DNA from: Owenia fusiformis
Lineage: Eukaryota > Annelida > Polychaeta > Sabellida > Oweniidae
Direction of reading: 5' to 3'
DNA: 64,000 nt
NCBI GenBank assembly: GCA_903813345.2
Contig: CAIIXF020000012.1
Span: forward strand, 24,874,184 to 24,938,183
Shown: in pieces, positions 23,783 to 33,587 of the stretch
How positions within the stretch are numbered: the stretch's first letter is position 1
Layout of the letters: each line of letters begins with the position of its first letter
Notes under the pieces: generated by a model
Databases searched by the model: none
Told to the model about the DNA's origin: nothing
Seen by the model: only the letters and a program-made list of their open reading frames with translations
Made by a program: the position numbers and the translations under genes

Positions 23783-24844
23783 CAGGGTGTTCCAAAAGTA
23801 ACAGGACTGGGGCTGGCATTTTGTTCAATATGCACCAATCGTCTTCAAAATTTTACATAATGTACTTTCATGTACAGCTACTAAGACTGGAGAGTTAAAA
23901 CAAAATATATGAAACTCGGGTAGAGTTATGGTTGCTATAGTAACATGACATCGCAATACCCGGGGCAACATTCCACGCAAAAAGTTACAGAGACATTAAG
24001 CATTTTGTACATCCCATATCATTTTGTACATGCCATATCAAAGTTGAAATGCAACAACTGGTGGGAATTACATTTGTTTTACATCATTTGATATTCCTAT
24101 GTTCCCTCTCCTTTGAAAAATAGGCTCCTCTTTGGTCAGTACAAGAGTAGTACTCTGTATCCATGACCCAAACACATGAGTGGACCCATCTGAGGACATG
24201 TCACGCAGGGTCGACTGGACAATTTGGAGAAGGTCATTCTCATCTTTAAAGGTCTTACAGCACTGATTAGCATTCCGTTCTCAATATAAGTAAAAATTAG
24301 ATATTGCATGATCAGAATAGTATGGTACATGGTTCTAGACCTAAAGACCTAGCTCCTCTATAGCTGCATGGTCTTTAATGGTGACCTGAGGGCAGGCGTG
24401 CTATCAAGGTAGATGACTGGCTTCAAATTGGGTCTTTTCAAAAACTCAACCATGAATTCAAACTGTTATACATAGTGATATTCCAGGAAATTGAATAAAT
24501 ATTATTATCATTATGAAATTATACTTGAATCTGAGTTGTATAGCAACATATTTACAACAAAGCAACTAATAAAATAAACAAGAAATGTTTATATTAGGTG
24601 AATTACATACTTTCTTCAGTAATACAAAAATGTTAGATATCACATTTTCAGGAAAAAAGTTGCCCCGGGTATTGGGATTTCATGTTACTATAGTAACCAT
24701 AACTCTAACCGCATTCCATCATTTTTCTGAAACTTTACAATTTTAGTTGCAATACTTCAAAGTACAATTTGTGAAAATTTGAAGACACTCAGTGCAAAAT
24801 TGACAAAATGCCAGCACCAGTCCTGTTACTTTTGGAACACCCTG
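23783..24844. mobile_element. Mariner-like non-autonomous element, copy 2
   Basis: It has the same ends (CAGGGTGTTCCAAAAGTAAC) and the same interior as 7858-8926, in the same orientation and nearly the same length. TA flanks it at 23781-23782 and 24845-24846. Differences between the copies are scattered substitutions and small indels, as expected for two independent insertions of one family. Confidence 0.92.
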
Positions 24845-25134
24845 TATGTCCGTTTTCGGTCATGTATTTGCTGTAAACAATGCGTATACTGTTTGATGTA
24901 AGGCCACTGATACAAAAGCAACTTATATTTCACTTGCACTTTTTTTCGATACTATAATCCTAACACTACAAACAACATTTATAAATTGTACTGATGTAGA
25001 TAAAATAAAAAGTAACGTTTATCAACAGAAATTCAAAAACTCGCCTTACGGCTGCCGTAGGAAATTCTACGGGGAGCGTAGAAATGTTACTGACCGCAGA
25101 AATGATAAACGACATGGTAGGGATAAAGGAATTT

Positions 25135-27520
25135 TTCAGATAAGCCTTAATTAAGCTGTTTCCTCCTGTTCATCCTGCAATTGTTTTGATGAGTTCAAAT
25201 GTTGAAACATATATTCCTGCATACGTTTTCACTTGTTGAGCACTTGTCAACATTACCATTTACTTATTATTGAGGGGTTTAACAGGGGTCCACAAAAATT
25301 TTAAAATATTAGATTTTGATATTCTTGAAGTTTACAACGGATTATATACTTATGAATCGGATTTTGGGAAGATTATTAGCATGACATATTGATTTTATCT
25401 GTTTAATTGAAAATAAGATCGTCTGTCTGATTATATTTTGCATTCAAAATGATTAAAAATAATTGTTCCATTAAGTTCACTTTCTTTTAACATCATCTTG
25501 TTTTTTGTTGATCCGTCAATTGTTTTGATATATCTAAATGATAAAACATATATTCCTACATACGTTTTCACATGTTGAGCACTTGTCAACATTACCATTT
25601 ACTTATTATTGAGGGGTTTGACAGGGGTCCACAAAAATAAAAAATATTAGATTTTGATATTCTTGAAGTTTACAACGGATGAATCGGTTTTTGGGAAACT
25701 TATCAGGATGACCTATTGATTTTATCTGTTTAATTGAAAATAAGATTGTTTGTCTGATTATATTTTACATTCAAAATGATTAAAAATAATGGTTCCATTT
25801 AGTTCACTTTCTTTTAACATCATCTTGTTTTTTGTTGATCCGCCAATTGTTTTGATATGTTTAAATGATAAAACATATATTACTACATACATTTTCACCT
25901 GTTGAGGACCTGTCAACATTACCGTTTACTTATTATTAAGGGGTTTAACAGGGGTCAACAAAAATATTAGATTTTGATATTTTTGAAGTTTACAACAGAT
26001 TATCTACTCATTAATCGGCTTTTGGAAAGTTTATTATCCCATCGAACGAAGTTCAGTAGGGATAGAGTGAAGCCCTCCGTCCGTCAGTCAGTCAGACAGT
26101 CAGTCCATCCGTCCGTCTGTCTGGAAGATAACTTGAATACTAGTACACAGATTTTCTTCATATTTGGTGGAAAGATGTATATTGGTGAATAGTTATACGC
26201 AAAAAGAATTTCAAGATGGCCGCCAGTTTAAAAATGGCGGGAATTTTTCGAAAAAATCTTATGTTTTTCATTTTAAACCAAAATAAGAAACATTATTATT
26301 TAAAATATTGGTAGTATATCAACGGTATCTATCTATTTCACATATATCCTGGATTTTTCACCCTGACCCCCAGGGGCCGTAAATGGGGGGGGGGGGGGGG
26401 GGTTGGGAAAACACACATTTGCATTAATTTTGAGATGTTTTTGAAGTGTAGCTTTATTATACTCAAATGAAAGGCAATTTAGAGTAGATTGCAAATATTG
26501 TAGCGTTTTTCTGATTCGGGCCTCAAAAAATTCAAAATGGCTGTCTAATGCGGGATTTTGCAATTATTTCTGATCTCTTAAACGTATGGCTACATTATAC
26601 TCAAATTGAAGGAATTTCAGAGTAGATAACAATGATGGCAGTGTTTTTCGGATTTGTGCCTCTGAAAATTCAAAATATCCGACTAGAGCAGATATTCGAC
26701 ATTACTTAGAGTCATCTTTAAAGTATGGTTACAATGATCTAAAATATTCATTGAAGGAAAGAGTAGATGGTAAATATTACATTGTGACTGTACAGATTGA
26801 TGATTTATATGGTGTTCGTTGGGCTACTCCGTGAAGTTGCCATTTTCTAATTAGTATGACGTATTGATCTTATCTGTTTAATTGAAAATAAAATCGTCTA
26901 TCTGATTATATTGTGCATTCAATATGATTAAAAACAATGATTCCATTTACAGTTCATTTTCTTTTAACATCATCTTGTTTTTTGTCCGGCAATTGTTTTG
27001 ATGTTTAAATGATAAAACATATATTCCTATATACATTTTCACCTGTTGAGGACCTGTCAACATTACCGTTTCCTTATTATTGAGGGGTTTAACAGGGGTC
27101 AACAAAAATATTAGATTTTGATATTTTTGAAGTTTACAACAGATTATCTCCTCATTTATCGGCTTTTGTAAAGTTTATTAGTATGACATATTGATTTTAT
27201 CTGTTTAATTGAAACTAAGATCGTCTGTCTGACTATATTTTGCATTCAAAATGATAAAAAATAATGGTTCCAATTAGTTCACTTTATTTTAACATCATCG
27301 TGTTTAATCGTTGATCCGCCAATTGTTTTGATATGTTTAAATGATAAAACATATATTCCTACATACGTTTTCATCCGTTGAGGACCTGTCAACATTATCG
27401 TTTACTTATCATTGAGGGGTTTAACAGAGGTCCATAATAATAAAAAATATTAGATATTGACACTTTTGAAGTTTACAACAAATTATCTTCTTATGAATCG
27501 GCTTTTGCATTCAAATTATA
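25135..27520 (+). repeat. Five-unit tandem array, ~330-bp period
   Basis: The anchor GAGGGGTTTAACAGGGGTC (or close variants) occurs at 25272, 25611, 25938, 27082 and 27414. Spacings are 339, 327, about 327 once the 26037-26850 insertion is subtracted, and 332. Units share TGTCAACATTACCATTTACT, AGATTTTGATAT and TCTGTTTAATTGAAAA. It is non-coding. Divergent inverted copies of the same unit occur at 28600-29010. Confidence 0.85.
26037..26850. mobile_element. 814-bp insertion inside the tandem array
   Basis: The array reads AAAGTTTATTA up to 26036 and resumes TTAGTATGAC at 26851, whereas the neighbouring unit reads AAAGTTTATTAGTATGAC without a break. This gives the boundaries and a TTA (or ATTA) duplication. 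The insert opens TCCCATCGAACGAAGTTC with a CCGT/CAGT microsatellite, the same terminal block as at 3440, 4890 and 36308. It includes a ~20-bp G run at 26385-26402. The right end shows no clear matching inverted repeat. Confidence 0.8.
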
Positions 27521-27828
27521 ATCTAAGATGAATTAAGAATGTATTCGCGCTATTTATAAAATTGGATTTTAACATCAATAAAGCATATGATATGATGTGG
27601 GTTGAAAGGATATATGATTTTTGCGATACAGGCTATCTCTGCAAGCACATAACTTTAGTAATAGATTATTTTATTTAGTAGAAAATAGACTATCCCATGA
27701 GGCAATGCTAGAACCCGAACGCTCTATATTGAAATTAATAAATACCGCCTCGCCCAATATTTTTTTCTCAAATAGGTATTCTGCCATATCAAGCCCCTGA
27801 TCATCCAGTATTTGTTTAATATTGCCTG

Positions 27829-28075
27829 CAGAAATGAGGTTATTAGTATTACCACAGTTAATGCCCAGGGCTGAAATAGCAAAAATTATATGCATTGAAA
27901 GATATGTCATTTCCCGGGGAAAATTGCCGGGCGTTAATGCATAATTGGCCCGCAACTATGGCCCGCCACTATGACGTCACATATTGCTCAGATCGATAAA
28001 GTAACATAAATGCCTTCTAAACTAGCACTAATACCCCTATAACATTCCCGGCAAGGTGGTAATAATAGTAATTGA
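27829..28075 (+). repeat. Dispersed repeat 'GGCCCGCCACTATGA', copy 1
   Basis: CTGCAGAAATGA, ATGCCCAGGGCTGAAATAGC, TTGGCCCGCCACTATGACG, CCTTCTAAACTAGCACTAAT and GGTGGTAATAATAG occur in this order here and again at 37650-37912, same orientation. It is an unclassified interspersed element. Confidence 0.7.
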
Positions 28076-28079
28076 TCTG

Positions 28080-28600
28080 AGTACTATCCACAAAAATATT
28101 CATCTTTTTGAATTTGACTTGAATTAAATCTTCAATAAATGAAAATCTGAACCATTTTAAGATATTCGAAAAATTCAGAAACTGCAAATAATTCAATTAT
28201 AACTATTTAAAACAATTTAAATTGCTAGGATATGATAATAACCTTAAAAAGTAAACATTTGATTAGTTATACCAATCATTGTGATTTTAGAGCCCAAATG
28301 TTATCTCGTTTTACAGTTTCAATTTTATAAATCTTCTTGCTGTCAACGTTTTTATAATACTCTACACTTATTTAGTGCCTGTTTATAATGATACCGACAT
28401 TATTGTAATATTGAAATCATATAAGTAATAAAGATCCCCAAATGGAGGTCAATGCCCCCCCCCCCCCATTTGACATGGCCTTATACGAATTAGGTTGTAG
28501 ACATCAGGATGAAACCTGTTTTTATGATTTATACACCTTAATGATGTAATTTAATCGTAACAATGTACTAGCTTTCCATCTAAGAACTATCCGGAAAAAT
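28080..28600. other. No supportable gene
   Basis: AT-rich sequence with a poly-C tract at 28455-28468. No exon, RNA gene or transposon end was seen. Confidence 0.4.
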
Positions 28601-29010
28601 ATTTAATTTTCGTAAAATAGACCCCTGCTGAAATCGTTCATAAATGAAGTTCTGTAACCTTGTATGGTGCACAAAAATTCATGAATGGTCAATGATATAA
28701 TCCTAACTAACAAAAGCAAATTAAAAACATAAGGCTGTAACAATAAGTTTTGAAAAATTATACAGTGTTTGATGAGTTATACCCCCTACTGTGAATTTGG
28801 ATTCCATTTTGATCTAACTTTTCAGTTGAAATTTTACATTATGCTCTTGATATATAATAATTCATACTTTTTGCACTTATTTATTATCTATTCACAAGAA
28901 ATCTTTTAAAATGATTATTTCTTTAAAAAATGGACCCCTGCTTAAATCTCAAATAAATGATAAATGGTAATGTTGTGTGGTTCTCAACAAGCAATTCCAT
29001 ATTCAGTGAT
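28600..29010 (-). repeat. Divergent inverted copies of the 330-bp unit
   Basis: GACCCCTGCTGAAAT near 28620 and GGACCCCTGCTTAAAT near 28930, followed by AAATGGTAATGTTGTG and TTCTCAACAAG, are the reverse complement of the anchor region of the array at 25135-27520. They are more decayed than the direct units. Array and inverted copies may be arms of one large foldback element. Confidence 0.6.
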
Positions 29011-29825
29011 ATTAAATCTATCAATATAATCTATAAAAATGATTGCAACTTGAACAGGAGGTAATTTTAAAATTATTGTCAATTCCTTTAACACTATGGT
29101 CGCTGTAGGAAATGTGAAGTTGGGAAGCAAAGGATCGTTTGCACCTTTCCAGTAAAATTCCAATATTCCAACGTATATGTTAAAATTATTTCCATGCCAT
29201 CGAAACCCCCAATTAACAAATATTGATTTTCGTTCGATGGTGGGTCAATATAATTTCTCATTTCATTTCAAAATACCCACATGGACGTTTATTTCAAGGG
29301 AAATTATACATTCAAGTTGTCCTTTGCCAAGGGTATCATTAAGTGAAACTCCTGGATGTTATCTACACTAGTATTTACTCTACTTTATACTAGTATATTT
29401 TAAATGCCTTGAAATAGAAATACCTTGATTCAATGAAGTCGGTGCATATCGAAAATATACTGTACCTTCACATAATAGTTGACACCTCTCCCACCACCTC
29501 GAGACAGATGCTTGGGTTATTCCAAATAAGTCCCTATTTTTAAGTTGCCTGTTGCAAAGAACCTCAAAGTTGTGCCCATTTTTAGCGATGCCGGAATGAA
29601 TGTTGCGTTTCGTTTTCTTGGATTTGCGATCAGAATTTGGATTTAATTATAAAATTCGAAGGTTTTAAACGCTCCTCATACCATTAACGATTCCTTTGAT
29701 TTAAGCACTTTCGAAAAACATAATCTAATTTTTTATTACACAGCCGCCTTTAGAAAAGAACATCAATAAAGAAACTCCTAGATTGACACATTTAAAATAG
29801 ATAACAATTGTCTTAAAGATGGGTA
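29010..29825. other. No supportable gene
   Basis: Short open frames only. Nothing recognisable was found before the satellite region. Confidence 0.4.
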
Positions 29826-29829
29826 ATAT

Positions 29830-30025
29830 TTGCGATTGATTTGCGGCAGGGTAAGAGCTGTCGCACCTTTTTGGTCAGTTGCGATTGAAACATCTTCCCA
29901 TTTGCGATTGCGTTGCGTTGCGCCGAGCGGATGATACAGATCCTGATTGCGATTCACCAAAACTTGCGTTGCGTTGCGGTGCACTAGCTTGCGAATCTGC
30001 GTTGCGACGAGCAGGTGATGAGGCC
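29830..30025. repeat. TTGCG-word low-complexity lead-in
   Basis: TGCGATT and GCGTTGCG words are repeated many times directly before the satellite at 30030. The region is CG-rich compared with its flanks. Confidence 0.6.
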
Positions 30026-30029
30026 TCAG

Positions 30030-32335
30030 GCCCCGTTTTCGCCCAAAATAGCCTCGAACCGAAGCGTTTTTGGCAAAAAAGCCTCGAAACAAATCGTTTC
30101 TTGCATAAAAGCCTCGTTTTCGCGCCAAAAAGCCTCGAAACAAAACGTTTTTAACTGTAAAAGCCTCGTTTTCGCCCAAAATAGCCTCGAACCGAAGCGT
30201 TTTCTACTCAAAAGGCCTCGTTTTCGCCCGAAATAGCCTCGAACCGAAGCGTTTTTTTGCAAAAAAAAGCCTCGAAACAAATCGTTTCTTGCATTAAAGC
30301 CTCGTTTTCGCGCCAAAAAGCCTCGAAACAAAACGTTTTTAACTTTAAAAGCCTCGTTTTCGCCCGAAATAGCCTCGAACCGAAGCGTTTTCAACTTTTG
30401 AAGCCTCGTTTTCGCCCGAAATAGCCTCGAAATGAAACGTTTTAACTAAAAGGCCTCGTTTTCGCCCACAATAGCCTCGATCCGAAGCGTTTTTTACAAA
30501 AAAAGCCTCGAAACAAATCGTTTTTTTACAAAAAAAAAGCCTCGAAACACATCGTTTCTTGCATTAAAGCCTCGTTTTCGCCCAAAATAGCCTCGAACCA
30601 AAGCGTTTTCAACTTTTGAAGCCTCGCTTTCGCCCGAAATAGCCTTGAAATGAAACGTTTTAACTTAAAAGGCCTCGTTTTCGCCCAAAATAGCCTCGAA
30701 CCGAAGCGTTTTCTACTCAAAAGGCCTCGTTTTCGCCCGAAATAGCCTCGAACCGAAGCGTTTTTTTTGCAAAAAAGCCTCGAAACAAATCGTTTTTTTT
30801 GCAAAAAAGCCTCGAAACTAATCGTTTTTTTTGCATTAAAGCCTCGTTTTCGCGCCAAAAAGCCTCGAAACAAAACGTTTTTAACTGTAAAAGCCTCGTT
30901 TTCGCCCCAAATAGCCTCGAACCGAAGCGTTTTTTACTCAAAGGCCTCGTTTTTGCCCGAAATAGACTCGAACCGAAGCGTTTTTTGCAAAAAAGCCTCG
31001 AACCAAATCGTTTCTTGCATTAAAGCCTCGTTTTCGCGCCAAAAAGCCTCGAAACAAAACGTTTTTAAATTTAAAAGCCTCGTTTTCGCCCGAAATAGCC
31101 TCGAACCGAAGCGTTTTCAACTTTTGAAGCCTCGTTTTCGCCCGAAATAGCCTCGAAATAAAACGTTTTAACTTAAAAGGCCTCGTTTTCGCCCAAAATA
31201 GCCTCGATCCGAAGCGTTTTTTACAAAAAAGCCTCGAAACAAATCGTTTTTTGCAAAAAAAAGCCTCGAAACAAATCGTTTCTTGCATTAAAGCCTCGTT
31301 TTCGCGCCAAAAAGCCTCGAAACAAAGCGTTTTTTACTTTTGAAGCCTCGTTTTCGCCCGAAATAGCCTTGAAATGAAACGTTTTAACTTAAAAGGCCTC
31401 GTTTTAGCCCAAAATAGCCTCGAACCGAAGCGTTTTCAACTTTTGAAGCCTCGTTTTCGCCCGAAATAGCCTTGAAATGAAACGTTTTAACTTAAAAGGC
31501 CTCGTTTTCGCCCAAAATAGCCTCGAACCGAAGCGTTTTTTGCAAAAAAGCCTCGAAACAAATCGTTTTTTGCAAAAAAGCCTCGAAACAAATCGTTTCT
31601 TGCATTAAAGCCTCGTTTTCGCGCCAAAAAGCCTCGAAACAAAACGTTTTTAACTGTAAAAGCCTCGTTTTCGCCCAAAATAGCCTCGAACCGAAGCGTT
31701 TTTAACTGAAAAGGCCTCGTTTTCGCCCGAAATAGCCTCGAACCGAAGCGTTTTTGGCAAAAACGCCTCGAAATAAACCGTTTCTTGCAAAAAAGCCTCA
31801 TTTTCGCGCCAAAAAAGCCTCGAAGCAAAACGTTTTCAACTTTTGAAACCTCGTTTTCGCCCAAAATAGCCTCGAAATGAAACGTTTTTAACTTAAAGGC
31901 CTCGTTTTCGCCAAAAATAGCCTCGAACCGAAGCGTTTTTTGCAAAAAGCCTCGAAACAAATCTTTTTTTGCAAAAAAGCCTCGAAACAAATCGTTTCTT
32001 GCATTAAAGCCTCGTTGTCGCGCCAAAAAGCCTCGAAACAAAACGTTTATAACTTTACAAGCCTCGTTTTCGCCCAAAATAGCCTCGAACCTAAGCGTTT
32101 TTGAAAAAAAGCCTCTAAACAAATCGTTTTTGCAAAAAAAGCCTCGTTTTCGCGCTAAAAAGCCTCGAAACAAAACGTTTTTAACTTAAAAAAAACACGT
32201 TAAAAAAACCTCGAACCAAAGTTTTTGTTGCAAATCGGCCTCGTTTTAGCCCAAAATAGCCTCGAACCGAAGCATTTTTTGCAAAAAAACTAGAAACAAA
32301 TCGTTTCTGGCAAAAACCCTCTTAATAAATTGTTT
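30030..32335. repeat. CG-rich satellite/minisatellite array, about 2.3 kb
   Basis: Dozens of copies of GCCTCG-headed words make up the array. Main blocks are GCCTCGTTTTCGCCCGAAAT, AGCCTCGAACCGAAGCGTTT, GCCTCGAAACAAATCGTTTC and TTCGCGCCAAAAAGCCTCG. Blocks of roughly 20-45 bp are arranged in a partly regular higher-order pattern (linkers such as AACTGTAAAA, CAACTTTTGA and TTGCATTAAA recur). Units degrade towards 32200-32335. The array is rich in CpG within AT-rich DNA. Long open frames on both strands (up to 228 residues on the minus strand, with RGFLARKRGF repeats) follow from the lack of stop-forming words and are not taken as genes. Confidence 0.92.
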
Positions 32336-32469
32336 CAATATGGTCATTTGATTGCTTATTTTTTAAATTCAAAGTATTCACAAACATTTAAAATTAAAAT
32401 TTTACTATCGGAGACTGTGAAAATAGTTTGAGCTAATGACTCAATACTTTGTGTCTGATTCATTCCACT

Positions 32470-32680
32470 ATGTGTTGTAGCCCCGTAGCCAGGGGGGGGG
32501 TGGTTCGATGGATTCGAGCCCCTGGCCAAAAAATCTTTCGAAATCATGCAGTTTTTCACCATTCTGAGCACTTTTTAAGTGATTTTGACTATATTTGGAC
32601 CAAAATTGTCACAAGTGAACCCCCCTGGAATTTTCAAAAAGTGACCCCCACCCCCTTGGCAAATCCTGGCTAAGGCCTGA
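32470..32680 (+). repeat. Poly-G / GCAGTTTTTCACCAT repeat, copy 2
   Basis: It begins GTAGCCCCGTAGCCAGG with a G run, then GGCCAAAAAATCTTTCGAAA and TGCAGTTTTTCACCATTCTG, with CCCCC runs near the end. It parallels 23095-23225 and 61040-61180. Confidence 0.65.
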
Positions 32681-32699
32681 GACCCAAATTACTTTTTAC

Positions 32700-32830
32700 C
32701 CCGAGAATTTTGTGGAAATTACAAAGAACGAAAACAATCAAGCAAATAGTACTCTATATTTTACCCCGAGAATTTTATGATAATTACAAAGAACGAAAAC
32801 AATCAAGCAAATAGTACCCTAATATTTTAC
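32700..32830 (+). repeat. Two-unit tandem of about 65 bp
   Basis: TTTTACCCCGAGAATTTT and ATTACAAAGAACGAAAACAA occur twice, at about 32694-32757 and 32758-32822, in direct orientation. Confidence 0.75.
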
Positions 32831-33065
32831 TCCGCAGATAAAGTTTTCTTTTGATGTAAGCCCAAAACCAAAATATTATTGTCTAAGGAATGATAGAAAA
32901 AGACTATTGATTTCTCACTAATGTGAATAATGTCGTTATATGTGCTTAAATAATAATTTGTGACTGATTCCTTGAGGTATTATATTGTCATCGAAGTAAC
33001 ATCCGGTTGTACGTTGCAGGGTAACTTTATGCTTGAATTTTGTTTTTTCTTCGAAATATCACCAG

Positions 33066-33152
33066 TTCATAAGCTCGTGCATGGAGAAATCAATGAATAA
33101 TAAAACCACATCGACTGGACCAAGTCTTGCAGTATCCTGGACAAGTTATAAG
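33066..33152 (+). CDS. Possible single coding exon, unrecognised
   Basis: The 87-nt block has a plausible acceptor (ATATCACCAG) and a good donor (TATAAG|GTAAAA). It reads FISSCMEKSMNNKTTSTGPS and continues LAVSWTSYK, exactly 29 codons. No domain is recognised and no partner exon was seen, so this may be chance. Confidence 0.22.
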
Positions 33153-33324
33153 GTAAAAATTCCTAAGTATTATAAAAATACAAATATTTTGAAATTTTAT
33201 AGCCTATCTTTTATAATAATTTTTGGAATATATTTCTGAAGTTCAAGGATAAAATATTGCTCCGAATCCCATTGCCAATCGTCCAAATTGCAATCTTTGG
33301 AATATCACTTGTCTGAACCCAGGA

Positions 33325-33571
33325 CATCCTCCGATCACAGGGCTTCAAAATCCAGAATATATTCTTTCTTTTACCCCCTGCGATAAGCAGTTACCATTTC
33401 GCCGATTAAGAACTCGCAATCTGATTGGCTGTCGCAACACTGCGACAGAAATCATGTAATAGTCATTGCGCGTTATTAGATCACGTGATTCAGTTAAATC
33501 GGGCGCTTCCAAATTGGTTATAGCAGGGGGAAGAAGGAGGTACGGATTCTGGACACCTGCTTAGGAGGATG
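33325..33571. mobile_element. CATCCTCC-ended MITE, copy 1
   Basis: The 247-bp element begins CATCCTCCGATCACAGG and ends CCTGCTTAGGAGGATG. It is flanked by AACCCAGGA at 33316-33324 and 33572-33580, a 9-bp duplication (or 8 bp if the first A belongs to the element). The near-identical copy at 45118-45365 shows 8 bp. An 8-bp duplication suggests hAT, 9 bp suggests Mutator; undecided. It contains the hairpin TGTCGCAACACTGCGACA. Confidence 0.93.
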
Positions 33572-33587
33572 AACCCAGGATGGGGAG

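Noticed and set aside
31487-32173. 228-residue minus-strand open frame with RGFLARKRGF repeats
   Set aside because: It is a by-product of the satellite array. Similar open frames exist on the opposite strand and in several phases, and there is no start context or domain.
30030-32335. CRISPR-like array of repeats and spacers
   Set aside because: The 'spacers' are themselves repeated variants, the genome is eukaryotic, and there are no cas genes.
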